Part shown: positions 31,740 through 47,680 of the stretch, piece by piece
Numbering within the stretch: position 1 is the first letter of the stretch
Layout of the letters: every line of letters begins with the position of its first letter
Assembly (NCBI GenBank): GCA_963681505.1
Contig: OY811979.1
Coordinates: forward strand, 1,163,430 to 1,227,429
Reading direction: 5' to 3'
DNA: 64,000 bases
Source of the DNA: Eunapius fragilis
Taxonomy: Eukaryota > Porifera > Demospongiae > Spongillida > Spongillidae
The notes under the pieces: generated by a model
The model's input: the letters and a program-made list of their open reading frames with translations, nothing else
Databases searched by the model: none
What the model was told of the DNA's origin: nothing
Program-made: the position numbers and the translations under genes

Positions 31740-32110
31740 AGACCTTTGCCACATTGGTAGCAGAGAATGGCTGTATCAAGCGATGCAATTAGAATGCCAA
31801 AACCTTTCTCTTCTGGGGAAACTGCTGATTGGTTTCAGTGTTTGACATATGCAGTGTGGCAAATGATGAGGTGAAAGCAGTCAAACTGCAGAGGCTGCTT
31901 GAAGGGGAAGTACTTGCAGCTTGGTGAAGATGAAAATAAGGACTACAGCTGATTGGTTTAAACATTTTAGACACTTTGCATAAGCTGCTACTACCAGGTG
32001 AATCAGTGTCTCTGTTCAGTCAGGAACTCAAGAAGTTATTGGATCATGTGATGCCTGAGATGTACCATTGGCTGTTCTTGCACCAGTGATGACCAGAAGA
32101 TTGACGGACT
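31740..32110 (+). mobile_element. Gypsy gag fragment, second copy
   Basis: Closely matches 27,765-28,075, sharing ATGCCAAAACCTTTCTCTTC, GAAAGCAGTCAAACTGCAGA and CTCAAGAAGTTATTGGATCA. It is less decayed at its start, where a frame reads MPKPFSSGETADWFQ before the first frameshift. A sequence TTGGTAGCAGAGAATGG just upstream resembles a tRNA primer-binding site for such elements. Confidence 0.75.
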
Positions 32111-32177
32111 CAAGGAACAGGTAGCACTGTTGCACAAGTACACTATTCTAACAACAGGCAATCCAATAACCAACAAC

Positions 32178-32300
32178 AGGTAGATGTCACCTAATACTTG
32201 TACCCTCTACAGATGTCCCCTAATACTTGTACCCTACAGCTGTGACCTAACATCTAAGATGCCAACTAACACTTCTCAGCTCTACAGATGTCGCCTACAG
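32178..32300. repeat. 29-bp minisatellite, locus 3
   Basis: Three or four degenerate copies of the same unit as loci 1, 2 and 4, followed by the duplicated 120-bp tail. Confidence 0.8.
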
Positions 32301-32393
32301 ATGAAACCTAACATCTACAGAAAATATCACCAGTACATCTAGATTGCATGAGTATTTTCTGTACTCCTAACCACACCACTTGTTTGAACAATC

Positions 32394-34109
32394 ACCTCAT
32401 TTTTTTAATTACAGTAGGCAAGGACACATTGCACTAAAGTGTTGCTAATACCGTAGCAGCAGTAAAAACGCAAAGTAGCAAAAGTAAGCGTTGACATAGT
32501 TAGAAATAATGTTAGATTTGTATAATCCATTTCACTTCTTAAGCAGCAGCTGCGAACATATAAAGAATTTAGAAAACTAATCTACTAATCATCGGAGCCT
32601 GTTTTTTTTCTTTTCTTTTTTGATGAATATTAAGAATGCTATTCTCCATTTCAGGTCATAAATGCCGAGGTGATTCAGGGTCACTTTGACATTGGCATAA
32701 AATCAGTAGAAATAATGTTAAGATTTAGATAATTCATTTCACTTCTTAAGCATGGAATAGCTGTGAACACTCCAAGGGTAGTGGCATCTTAGTGGAAGCC
32801 TGGACTGCGGTTGATATCGGCACTGGGAGATGGAATACCCATCCTGGAACATGTTAAAACAGTGGGGCTTGGTGAAATGAAAGTTCATTGTAGTCAAGGT
32901 TCTCACTACACCTGGAATTCTTTCCTTAAAGAACATAGACTACACCTTGGTTTCACTACTACTCCAGTTACTGTACCAAAAGTAGAACAGGTCAATGTGT
33001 ACCGCAGCCAGCAGACCAGGCACCACACGAGTCAACATTGTTGAAGACACCTGCCAAGTCTCACACTAGTGTCATACAATTTCATGTGCACTGCGTTTGT
33101 GAAAGACAAATTTACAAGAAGATGGCCAATGGCTCTTGTGACAATGATGTGGATGATGATGGACCTGTGGCACACTGCTCTGCTACATAGGCAGCAAACT
33201 CCTCGTCATCAAAATACCCTTGCATTACAAACACATCTGAGCCCAAGGCTGAGTGTAGTGTCTGCTCCTGGGCATTAATCTTTGAGCATGAAAGGTTGAA
33301 GAGACCCGTGTGGATCTGACCATATAAAATGTGCCAAGGATTTGAAAATGGTCCACAAAATTGATGAAATGTTTAAACGAGAAGCAAGCAGATAGATACA
33401 ATTAAATTATATAATGCAATTAAAATTATTAACAGGAGCCTGTTTATTTCATTTCTTCTTATTAATATTAAGCATGCTATTTTCCATTTCAGGTCATAAA
33501 TGCTGAGGTCGTTTCACTGGATTAAAGGTCACTTTGACATCATGATGATGTCCAGATTCGTCTGGTCAGACGTAACTTGAAGGGAAGTGCAGAAAGGTTA
33601 CGGTAAGTCTCGCTCTCCATCTGCTTGAAGATTACACTAGCGTCAATGAAGCTCTGGAATTTTATTTCATGAAAAGAATATTTGTCTGTGCAGGGGAAGA
33701 CCTTCACGCTTGCACAATTTTCTGTGCGTAGAATGTGATTTGCTTTTCTTCTGCTTAACTCTGCAAGTGTTTCATTATTGATCATTAGTGCTGCATGTCT
33801 TTGTTCAGTAGTCCTTCTGCATTACAGCGCACTTTGCAACAAACAGAGCTACTGAAAACATTCTGGAAAGCAGTATATCAAGAAGTGTAGTGCTGCAGTT
33901 ATTGAGGTTGAAAACCACACAATGGTTGAGTGTAGGGCTATCCCAATTTTTGGGGAACCTGAGTTACCCACAGTACACAGACCATGATTTGCTGCAGTAC
34001 CAGGATTTTTAAATCCCACTACAGGTTGCTTTGCACCAAATCCAGCCCACAGAATCCCAACTTATTTTTTGGCTTGAAAAAGTATTTAAAATGTAGAAAG
34101 TTGCAGTCC
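32394..34109. other. Gene-free sequence with short dispersed duplications
   Basis: No gene recognised. AATAATGTTAGATTTG...CACTTCTTAAGCA occurs near 32,507 and again near 32,711. GGAGCCTGTTT...CCATTTCAGGTCATAAATGC occurs near 32,596 and 33,434. These pairs suggest old local duplications of transposon-derived sequence. Confidence 0.5.
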
Positions 34110-34250
34110 CTGGTTGGCTGCTACAGTATAGGTGAGGATGAGCTCAGAGGAGTTAAAGTTCTGTGTGGATTATTGCAAGTTGACCACCAAGCATGCAAAT
34201 CCACTCCCACGGATTGAGGAAGTCCAAGCTAGGTTGGTGTTGGTATCCAC
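34110..34250 (+). mobile_element. Gypsy reverse transcriptase N-terminal fragment
   Basis: One frame reads SEELKFCVDYCKLTTKHANP then LPRIEE. This corresponds to the first conserved RT block of Ty3/gypsy elements (F.VDYRKLN...D..PLP.I). It is flanked by stops and is isolated. Confidence 0.7.
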
Positions 34251-34698
34251 CAAGATGGTTCTAACAAAGTACGGTATAGACAGCTACCTACACTTATCTT
34301 ACTTTTATTCGTGGTTGAAGACAGCAGGACTTACATTGTGAAGGAGCAAGTGCCAAATAGGAATGTCAAAGGCAACAATTAAATGTCAAAGGCAACAATT
34401 ACTACAGGTCTAGGTTGTATCTTTTCAGCAACATGCTTTACCTCCAGATGAAGCAAACACAAAAAGGCAGTAATGGAATGGCCAACACCCAGTAGTTTCC
34501 TTAGGTGCTGTTCCTCTGCAAAGATTGATACTAAAGGACAACTCATTTTGTGGACCACCAAGCTTGTTAATTCGTTCAAGTGATAGCAGACTGGATCCAA
34601 GCCTGCTGATGCATCTTTTTTCAGCAATGATGGGCGTAATTCTCTTCAGTGTCCTTGGTGAGGATTGTCTCATTACAACCATCATGTGAAGTGTGACT

Positions 34699-34795
34699 TT
34701 ATTCTGTAGTGACATTGTGGATCAGAAGCTAGTCAATTGTATTGGAGTTTATTCTGTAGTGACAGTGTGGATCAGAAGCTAGTCAATTGTATTGG
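34699..34795. repeat. ~49-bp tandem duplication
   Basis: Two adjacent copies of TTTATTCTGTAGTGACA.TG followed by TGGATCAGAAGCTAGTCAAT. Confidence 0.85.
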
Positions 34796-34859
34796 ACAAC
34801 AGGGACACGGTGAAAAGAGCACTCAAGGGGACGGTAGAAGTCTGGGTTGCCACTACATC

Positions 34860-35255
34860 AAATGGTGAATGTGTAGCCCCCATAGTCCAGAAAGATGGGA
34901 CAACGGGAGGCTGAATGTTGACGGCAGGCTGTTGTCAGATGCTACGGTTGGACAAACTGATCAACATTCTGAATACAGCCAAGTTCATATCTACACAGGA
35001 TCATACTGGCAGGTTCCCATCAGGTTCCCATGGTAACAGAGGCAACAAGTGTTTGTGACACCCTTTGACCCGTCTGAATTCAAAGTGATGCAGTTTGGAC
35101 TGCAGGGTGCTTTGAAGGACGTGTAACAAAGGCTGAAGGAATGGTCACCGGCATACATAGACAATAAGCACATATCAGTTCTAGCAGTCATACTCAAAAG
35201 GTTTCAGGGACTAGGTACGGCCAAACCTACAATGCACTACTTGGGCCACTAAGAG
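34860..35255 (+). mobile_element. Gypsy RT fragment, second copy
   Basis: Matches 28,060-28,450, sharing GGCAGGCTGTT and AAACTGATCAACATT. It is less decayed: YWQVPI and FVTPFDPSEFKVMQFGLQGA correspond to the substrate-binding and pre-catalytic RT blocks. The catalytic YxDD is not seen. Confidence 0.75.
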
Positions 35256-35261
35256 AAACAG

Positions 35262-35800
35262 TGGTGTAACCTCTACAGATGTCATCTAACCTCTACAGAT
35301 ACTGTAACCTCTACAGATGTCACCTAACCTCTACAGATACCACCTAATACTTGTAACCTCTACAGATGTCATCTAACCTCTACAGATACTGTAACCTCTA
35401 CAGATGTCACCTAACCTCTACAGATACCACCCAATACTTGTAACCTCCACAGATGTCACCTAACCTCTACAGATACGACCTAATACTTGTACCCTCTACA
35501 GATACGACCTAATACTTGTAACCTCTACAGATGTCATCTAACCTCTACAGATACTGTAACCTCTACAGATGTCACCTAACCTCTACAGATACCACCCAAT
35601 ACTTGTAACCTCCACAGATGTCACCTAACCTCTACAGATACCACCTAATACTTGTACCCTCTACAGATGTCACCTAACCTCTACAGATACCACCTAATAC
35701 TTGTACCCTCTACAGATGTCACCTAACCTCTACAGATACCACCTAATACTTGTACCCTCTACAGAGGTCACCTAATACTTGTAACCTTAACATATGTCAC
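35262..35800. repeat. 29-bp minisatellite, locus 4, with compound units
   Basis: Alternates ACCTCTACAGATGTCACCTA with ACCTCTACAGATAC variants, forming compound units of about 50-80 bp. The 180-bp block starting near 35,270 is repeated near 35,365 and 35,518. Confidence 0.9.
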
Positions 35801-38330
35801 GTAATATACTATTACCCTGTAACCTAACCTTAATGCCACTGAAGACCTAAACATAGCATTTTCACAGACCTATACTGCTCTAACGCATCACCTAAGTAAA
35901 TCAAATGTCTAAAGAGAAGACCTTTTCAATATTGATAACTTTGACGTCCCCTAATACCGCTACCCGCTAAAAGATTTCATCTAGTGCATTCCAGACAGCA
36001 TTAAGGAAATGTTTGGCTGTTATCTATATGACAACTGTACTCTATTTTTCTGTTCTATCAGGACCTGCTGAGTGGCTGCCTGGCGGTTCAACATTCCGGC
36101 TTTATAATTCCGTGGAACTGCTGCAAATCAATCTCCTGCTTGACACCATTAGGACCCCCCATGAAAGATGTTTTGTCGGATGGATGTCCCAAATATCAAG
36201 CAGAATATTTTTTGGTTTTATCGGGACCCACTGAGTGACTTTCTGGTGGTTCAATATTCCCTGCTATATTATATTATTCCATGTAGCTTTCCCACTGTAC
36301 TGGCAGCAGTCTGAAGGTTTAGATTGGGCAAGCCATACTTAATTCCTGTGAGTGTGCTACTGCATCTTCTGACCTTTGCTTTACGTGGACTGACAAGAAC
36401 TGCCGCAGCAAAGCAATCTCCTGCTTGACAGTGTATAGGATCATCAACGAAAGATGTTTCGTTAGAAGGGTGTCACCAATATAAAGTGACATATTTTATG
36501 TCCCACTTTTTTTTAGTGAAAGAGTGATTCTTTTTTCTTGTGGATGTTGGTGTCCCGTGACCTTGATGATATTGTCTTGTTAAAAATATCATGTGATCAA
36601 GGTGCCTTTTTCATCTGTGACTCCGTTTTACTGGATGATGTGGCAGTCAGTGCTGCATGTCGTAAGAATAAAGACACTGGCAAGTGCGAATACGTTCTAC
36701 AGCAGTAGAGATGTTTTCAAGCTTTTGAGCTTTTGAGAATGTCATCAACAATGATACATGCACCAATCACAACAGAGTACTCCATGAACCCCTTGCCTTT
36801 AAATAAGCTTTGACCAAATCAAATACTAGTAGTTGCTGCTGTCAACATTATGAGACTAGCTTATTTGAAGTTTTTTTTGGGGTGAGTGTTCTTATGGGTG
36901 ACAGTTTGGTTGTGTTCTCTGATCACAAAGCCTTCTACAGTTGTTTCTTTTGTGAGAAAAAACCAGTGCTATTGATGAAAAGCAGACGATAAGGTTATCA
37001 CTGTTGTGGTGGGCTCTAGTATACATTAATCCCCTGGGATGACAAAACCACTCCAATGTATTTGGAATGAAGATGATGAGCATCAAAAGATATTGCACAG
37101 TAGATCACTGTTTTGTCACGGAGACACAAATTGGCATGCCATGCCCTCTTTGCTGCACCACAAAACAGGTGATGTCATTAATCACATGAGTATTTTTAGG
37201 TTACATGAATAAATCTTTTTATAAGGCTTGAGCAACATATCTGACATTCACTACTTAAATGATGGTTTATTTTATAACATTCTAACTCTGATCCAAATAA
37301 GGTAAAACCATAATTTAAACCTGCTGTTTTAAATAAGACAGACATTAACTATGGCAAGAGCATCATCCATAAGCTAACAACAACAAGATTTTTATTTTTA
37401 CCACAGCATATAGTGACATGGAAGGTAAAGACTACCAAGCGCCATAAGGTTGAAAAGGGTAGAGTAGCCACATTGGTGATGTGGTCAGTTGCTCATGTGA
37501 AAGCGTGAAAGTGGGAGTAGCTCCCTGAAAACTGGGTGGAGCTCACAATAGGCAGACCGCATGACAACCTGCAAAAAACTAGCCATAGCAAAAAGGCCAC
37601 ATTTCTATGAAGAATGCAACGTCATCTCCTAATGTCTGTAAAATATAGGCAAATGAATTTTTATCTCATGAAAGTAATCCAGTAGTCCTGTAAATATGGC
37701 AGTAATAATCCAGCAATGATTAGGACATTTGCCCTGTGGAAGGACGCAGATCTACGACCAATCTATTATGGACAGCATGATGTCCTAGGTAGCAAATGAA
37801 AAAACTTTTGATAATACCATGAGGTACCAAATTGTTAGGCAGGTTTGGTCATTTAGCACGTTTAGAGATGTGCAGATGGGGGATTAGTTTAGAGCGGTTC
37901 AAAAAATACAGTGGAAGACAAAGGACCCCATCACATCCACATCTGGGATTACATCACATCCGTCAATCCTCACCTGGAGGTGGCGATCGAACATGTGTAT
38001 TGCATACTGCAGGGAATATCAGGAGTCTGGAGAGGGAACCACATCATTACCATATGGAGCCACCACAAGCACAATACTCACCACCAACATTGAATACTGG
38101 TAATGCCATATTGCTGATAGAACTACTGCACCTTTTCTCACTGTAGCAGCTCTGTTGTAGCACAAAATATTCTACAGCCAATGGATATCAAAATCACACC
38201 ACCACAACTTTGGTCACATCATATCAATATCTCTCATTGAGGGCATAAGGCTTCAACAGATACCACATCGTCCCTCATAGGAGTCATAACACCACTGCAG
38301 AAAAAGGTCACACTTGGGTCATCTGACATC
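35801..38330. other. Gene-free sequence
   Basis: No gene recognised. AGACAGCATTA.GGAAATGTTTGGCTGTTATCT-like sequence near 35,993 also occurs near 31,538. A segment with CAATCTCCTGCTTGACA and GAAAGATGTTT occurs near 36,127 and 36,412. These look like decayed transposon pieces, continuous with the mosaic upstream. Confidence 0.5.
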
Positions 38331-38335
38331 AAAGA

Positions 38336-38575
38336 AGTAAAAAACATTCTCTATGAGAATGATGGTGGAATATTAGATTGGAAGTCAATACAGGAAGGAA
38401 ACAAGGAGGGGAAATGTAAGTTCTATATTTTGCCCATTTGTAGGACATAATGTTTGTGTGCAAAATTAGAACTATTACATTTCCCCATTTTATTAAACCC
38501 TTGTTTCCTTCCTTTAGACAACATTAATGCCTTCCAATCCTATACGTTCTCATAGAGAATATCTTTATTACTTGT
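38336..38575. repeat. Hairpin element, ~100-bp imperfect inverted arms
   Basis: The left arm (about 38,336-38,433) includes ATTCTCTATGAGAA, GATTGGAAG and GGAAGGAAACAAGG, then GGGGAAATGTAAG. The right arm (about 38,460-38,575) carries the reverse complements in mirrored order. The spacer is about 26 bp. It could be a MITE-like fold-back; an RNA transcribed across it would fold into a long imperfect hairpin. Confidence 0.75.
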
Positions 38576-38599
38576 TATTTTCTTCATGAGATAAGACTT

Positions 38600-38995
38600 A
38601 CTTTTCAGGATTAGCCTCGTAGCATAGATATTATTTTCTGGATCAGCCTCGTAGCTGTCGAGCTCATAGACCATTTCTGGATCAACCTAGTAGCTGTCGA
38701 ACTCATAGACCATCCTTTCTGGATCAGCCTCGTAGCTGTCCAGCTCATAGACCCTCTTTTCTAGATCAGCCTCATAGCTGTCCAGCTCATAGACCATTTC
38801 TGGATCACCCATAGCTATCAAGCTCATAGACCTTCTTTTCGGGATCAGCCTTGCAGCTGTCAAGCTCATAGACCATTTCTGGATCAGCCTGGTAGCTGTC
38901 GAGCTATAGATCTTCTTTTCGGGATCAGCCTTGCAGCTGTCGAGCTCATAGATCAGCTTGGTAGCTGTCGAGCTCGTAGACCTTTTCTGCCACAG
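38600..38995. repeat. ~42-bp tandem repeat
   Basis: About nine degenerate copies of a unit containing TAGCTGTCGAGCTCATAGAC and TTTCTGGATCAGCCT. The unit is close to a multiple of three, so a minus-strand frame survives. There is no independent coding support. Confidence 0.85.
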
Positions 38996-39198
38996 CACCA
39001 AGAGGCTACCAAATCAACTGCAGACAAAGGCCACACATGGATCACATGATATCCTTAAAAGCACACATTCCTCACCAGAGTCACACAGTAGCAGCAAAGG
39101 TTAGCACATCAGAAATCACCTCACCCCCTGTGGAAGGCCATATGCACAAAGTTATAACCTTCATCTGAAGTACTCCTTAATGCTGAACCCTCACCTGG

Positions 39199-39507
39199 AT
39201 GGATAGTAGGATCTTCTTTGCCACCCCAAGGATGGCCTCCCCATCGCCCTCTCCCATCACCCTTCCTCACCCAAGCACGTCACCTGTGCTCAACCACCAC
39301 CCTGACACCCCACCGTACTCCCCCACCTCCCCCTCCCTCCCTCTCCCCGCAAACATCCGTCATCCCTCCATCTCCACCACTGTACACCTCCACGCCCTCG
39401 CCTCCCAGCTCCCCACCTTCCACCATTACCACACCTCCCCCTGGCTCACACTCTTCCGCCCACACCTGCAGAAGCCCCCCAACCCTCGCGACGAAACACC
39501 AGGTCCT
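39199..39507 (+). CDS. Possible exon, function unknown
   Basis: An open frame from ATG 39,199 starts Pro/Ser-rich. After about residue 50 it becomes more protein-like, with HLHALASQLPTFHHYHTSPW and LTLFRPHLQKPP. It then reaches DETPGPFG at a candidate GT donor (GG|GTATAT) near 39,512. The other two frames also stay open because of low sequence complexity, so coding is not established. I find no convincing partner exon. The end resembles the PGPSG|GTATGT-like segment on the minus strand near 41,510. Confidence 0.25.
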
Positions 39508-39512
39508 TTCGG

Positions 39513-41315
39513 GTATATCCAGGGAAGGGACGAGGGAGGAGGGAGGGAGGGATCGGGAAAAGAAGTTTTTAGACTTTAGTTTTTTTTGGGGACAATTTTA
39601 AGCCGTTCCGTTCTCATCATATTCCACATGACCTGGTGCCGTGGAGCATGACAACATGACCTCTCATGGTGTGAGCACACACCTTCACCCCTCCCCTTTC
39701 TCCCCTTCCCCACCACCATTGTTCCGGTACACTGCACCTGCACACCTGGGTCCCATCGGTGACCACGCTAGTCAGAGAGCCACACCCTTTCAAGCTGCCA
39801 CAGCTATCCCAGGGAGATAGTTCTAACCCTTACAGCATACATATAGCACTCCTGAGAGCTGTGTGAGGATCATCATGTTCAATGCAAACCCTAGCGGCTT
39901 CCATTGACAATCATGATGCTCACAGTCACTGCCAGAAGTACTATAAGGAGCTGTGAGGTTGGTACTTCATCTCCCCTAGAGGTGGGGATAGGGCAAGCAA
40001 TGGTTGCCTTAACATAGCCATGTTGCCTTCCACCTTAAATGCCACAAGAATACTGTATAAGAATGTGACATGACCAGCAGTGCCAATGGATGACACAAAG
40101 TCATGTGACACACTTGAGAGTATTCCTGTGGTGGGCAATGGAGGTGTCTCCCAGTGGATCCAACACCTAATATCCAGAGGGAGACACCCCCCTCCCCACC
40201 AGGTGTAAGGCAATGTAGCCAGTGACAGGGGAGAGGCTTGGATGCATGGGGTAGAAGTGATTCAATGGAACTTGTGTGCATTGCAGCACCATCTGCACCC
40301 AGATGGCAGCCAAACCATACCCCTTCACGGTCATGGCAACCATTGCTTGCCGTGGATCAGCGTTTAGTATGAAGGAGGTTCCTCTGATCTCCACATGTCC
40401 TGCACTTATTTTTGTCAGAACTTCATTGCATCAATGATGGCGTCATAGAACTACATCAGAAGCTAAGCGATTAATGACCGACATGCATGTTATTAATTAG
40501 CAGAGGAGCAACGAACTAAAAATGATTAGAACACAACTAGTAACTACTTTAAATGTCTCAAAAAAGTTTGCTATTAAATAGAAAGCGATTAGAAGTGTTC
40601 GATAATGTAGTTGCTATGTACCATCATTGAGGGAATGCAGCTATGAACAGAGGACATTTGTCCCCTAGTGCATGGTTGTGGAGACCATGGCAACAACCTC
40701 TGCCAACAGTAAGGGGGTGCCCTGGTTGGTTAGCACTGGTCTGTTGCTCAAACCCCACCTAACAGAAAATGTAACCCCCCCCCCCCATGCACCACCACAT
40801 GCATCACCCATCCCCTCACTTCACACTACGGTCCGACCTCCTGTTCCATACACCCTCCCCTTACCACACCACTTCTCACATCCCATCCCTCCCCATCTTC
40901 CCCCCCTAAACCCTCCCTACCTACCCTGCAACAGCGTACCAGTACTGACCATTGGAGCAGAGGTACACCTGACGTGGACATGATGGCAGGCACCAGTGTA
41001 CTGGTACCATGGCGATGGGGATTAGAAGGGGAGGGAGGGGTAGGTGTGTGCCTTGCACACCACAAGCTGGTCACCAACACCCTCATCTTGATTCAATATT
41101 ATGGGCGTGGGGGATGGAGTGCTCTGCACATGTGTACTTTGTATCACTGTACACTTTTTGTGTTAGTACTAGGCACACTCCGTCCCTATTGAAATGCTCC
41201 ACTAAGAGGTACACATGAGATTCCAAATTCCACACCACTTTACTTTTCAGCACCAGGTCATGTGGGGCCGGCAAGCCCCCCACACCCCACCCCCACTACA
41301 CACAAACACACCACA

Positions 41316-41348
<33 letters not shown>

Positions 41349-41357
41349 CACACCCCC
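39513..41357. other. Gene-free sequence
   Basis: No supported gene. It holds C-rich stretches (40,781, 40,880-40,925) and a CA run at 41,320-41,348. Some open frames on the minus strand (39,941-40,394) show no recognisable domain and no matching splice partners. Confidence 0.4.
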
Positions 41358-44477
<3,120 letters not shown>

Positions 44478-45052
44478 GAGGGAGTCTCTCAACCCAGCAC
44501 GGGTTAGCGGCTACATGGAGAGGTATGATGACCATGAAAAGTGCCTATATACACACTAACTCACAAGAACGTTTGCATTCACAACAATTGCCATTGCTTG
44601 GAGTTTTTGAAAAAAAACGAATTTTTAAAAATTGATCACGATCTTATATAGCATGCATGGGTACCCGAGCGTTTAGCGGGTAACTAGTCGGGCGTGGTCG
44701 TATGTAATGAATGCAATCAATTATGTGTTCTCTGAGTCTATGAGGTGAGGGACATCTTCAGGTAGGAAAGTTCAAGTTGCTTCGAAATTGGTATTCATTC
44801 GTAAAAGGGTCCTTTCGCTATTGATTTTTTTCTGTTCGTTCTTTTTAACAGAAAAATGACATACATTATATAATCTTTATTTTTATTTTTATTTTTTTAC
44901 AATTAGATGATAAGTAATTTAAAAAAAAGAGAAATAATAAGACAATAAATTTAATCCATGAATGAGGCCAGAGGAGCACCATCTTCAAACCCCAGCCCAC
45001 TTCTCCATTTGGTGCGGGATCCTCTAAGACAGAGGCTCACTGTACGAACCCC
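44478..45052. other. Spacer left of the palindrome
   Basis: AT-rich. It should contain the 5' flank of the minus-strand gene that starts at 44,477. No gene seen. Confidence 0.4.
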
Positions 45053-47680
45053 TGGGTCATTCTATATCGATTCAACACACATAAGTTTCATTTTTGGAAG
45101 CATTTTTGTGGATGAGTGCAGGCTATTACCCTGTGTATATTTATGTATTATACTAACTTTTAAATATCAATTGTTCGTAAGTTATTAGGTGTGAAAAAGT
45201 TGACTACATATGTAAACTATGCTAATTATCTTTGCGAGCGTTACAGCAGTAGCGATGGTTATTTTTCCGTGCGTACAGAACGTCATGACTATCACGCTGT
45301 TTAATAAAAACAGGAACTTCATAATTGAGCACAACGGAAAATATGCTTTTCGAGCGTAATAGTTGCCACCATTTAAAAATACACACTTTTTTTTTTGGTT
45401 TTTATTTTATTTTAATGAAAGGCTATCTGTTTGCTTGTTGTGTTTCCAATCGCAAGACGGAACGCCAAGCCGTTACTAAACTACATCGCAACGAAGCGCA
45501 CGTGTTTTAGTCTTAAAGAAACCCTTCTAATGTGTTAATTGTGCACTAAACAAACTTTTAATTGGCCACACATAATGAATTTAATTACTTGATGTACAAA
45601 GAATATTCCCCTTTTCAATGACTGCAAACTAAATAAGTCTGTCTCACCCTCTCCCTCATAGTCCACCATATAACCCTCTTCCCTCATGGTCCACCATGTC
45701 ACCCTCCTCCCTCATGGTCCATCTGTGTCACCCTCTCCCTGGTGGACCATGAGGGAGAGCATGGCATAGTGGACCATGAGGTAGAGGTGAGGAGGAGGGT
45801 GACATGGTAGACCATGTGGGAGGGGTGAGGGAGGAGGGTGACAAGGTGGATCATAAGGGAGGGGTAAGGGAGGAGGGTCACATGGTGGACCATGAGGGAG
45901 AGGGTGGCATTGTGGACCATGTGGGAGGGGTGAGGAGGAGGGTGACATGGTAGACCATGTGGGAGGGAGGAGGGTGATAAGGTGGATCATAAGGGAGGGG
46001 TAAGGGAGGAGGGTGACATGATGGACCATGAGGGAGGAGGGTGACATGGTGGACCATGAGGGAAGAGGGTGACATAGTGGGCCATGAGGGAGGAGGGTGA
46101 CATGGTGGACCATGAGGGAGGAGGGTAACATGATGGACCATGAGGGAGGAGGGTGACATGGTGGACCAAGAGGTAGAGGTGAGGAGGAGGGTGACATGGT
46201 AGACCATGTGGGAGGGGTGAGGGAGGAGGGTGACAAGGTGGATCATAAGGGAGGGGTAAGGGAGGAGGGTGACATGGTGGGCCATGAGGGAGGAGGGTGA
46301 CATGGTGGGCCATGAAGGAGGAGGGTGACATGGTGGACTATGATGTCACCCTCCTCCCTCATGATCCTCCACGTCACCCTCCTGTGCTGTGTAGCATATG
46401 TGTTCATGTGGAAGGTTGACATGATGGACCATGAGGGAGAAGGGTGGCATGGTGGACCATGAGGGAGAGGGTGGCATTGTGGACCATGTGGGAGGGGTGA
46501 GGAGGAGGGTGACATGGTAGACCATGTGGGAGGGAGGAGGGTGATAAGGTGGATCATAAGGGAGGGGTAAGGGAGGAGGGTGACATGATGGACCATGAGG
46601 GAGGAGGGTGACATGGTGGACCATGAGGGAAGAGGGTGACATAGTGGGCCATGAGGGAGGAGGGTGACATGGTGGACCATGAGGGAGGAGGGTAACATGA
46701 TGGACCATGAGGGAGGAGGGTGACATGGTGGACCAAGAGGTAGAGGTGAGGAGGAGGGTGACATGGTAGACCATGTGGGAGGGGTGAGGGAGGAGGGTGA
46801 CAAGGTGGATCATAAGGGAGGGGTAAGGGAGGAGGGTGACATGGTGGGCCATGAGGGAGGAGGGTGACATGGTGGGCCATGAAGGAGGAGGGTGACATGG
46901 TGGACTATGATGTCACCCTCCTCCCTCATGATCCTCCACGTCACCCTCCTGTGCTGTGTAGCATATGTGTTCATGTGGAAGGTTGACATGATGGACCATG
47001 AGGGAGAAGGGTGGCATGGTGGACCATGAGGGAGAGGGTGACATGGTGGACCATGAGGGAAGATGGTTATATGGTGGACTATGATGGAGAGGGTGAGACA
47101 GACTTGTTTAGTCATTGAAAAGGGGAATAGTCTTTGCACATCAAGTAATTAAATTCATTATGTGTGGCCAATTATAAGTTTGTTTAGTGCACAATTAACA
47201 CATTAGAAGGGTTTCTTTACGACTAAAACACGAGCGCTTCGATGCGATGTAGTTTAGTAACGGCTTGGCGTTCCGTCTTGCGATTGGAAACGCAACAAAC
47301 AAACAAACAGATAGCCTTTCATTAAAATAAAATAAAAACCAAAACAAAAGTGTGTATTTTTAATTGGTGACGCTCGAAAAGCATATTTTCCGTTGTGCTC
47401 AATTATGAAGTTCCTGTTTTTATTAAACAGCGTGATAGTCATGACGTTCTGTACGCACGGAAAAATAACCATCGCTACTGCTGTAACGCTCGCAAAGATA
47501 ATTAGCATAGTTTACATATGTGGTCAACTTTTTCACACCTAATAACTTACGAACAATTGATATTTAAAAGTTAGTATAATACATAAATATACACAGGGTA
47601 ATAACTTGCACTCATCCACAAAAATGCTTCCAAAAATGAAACTTATGTGTGTTGAATCGATATACATGTAGAATGACCCC
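45053..47680. repeat. 2.6-kb palindrome, ~690-bp arms
   Basis: The left arm (about 45,053-45,742) and right arm (about 46,990-47,680) are reverse complements with few differences. Outer ends are GGGTCATTCTA and TAGAATGACCC. Both arms contain GATGGTTATTTTTCCGTGCG or its complement. The arms' inner 100 bp are already part of the central tandem repeat, whose orientation flips near 45,742. Similar short frames occur in each arm with no recognised domain. A large fold-back element or an inverted duplication is possible. Confidence 0.9.
45743..47090. repeat. Central minisatellite with 567-bp higher-order duplication
   Basis: Units of about 28-36 bp contain GGAGGGTGACATGGTGGACC and ATGAGG. A 567-bp block is repeated in tandem: sequence near 46,341 (TGATGTCACCCTCCTCCCTC) recurs at 46,908, and flanking variants match at the same offset. 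Each block carries a short inverted segment. Confidence 0.9.

Noticed and set aside
39941..40394. Overlapping minus-strand open frames
   Set aside because: Short, mutually overlapping, with no domain and no matching splice partners.
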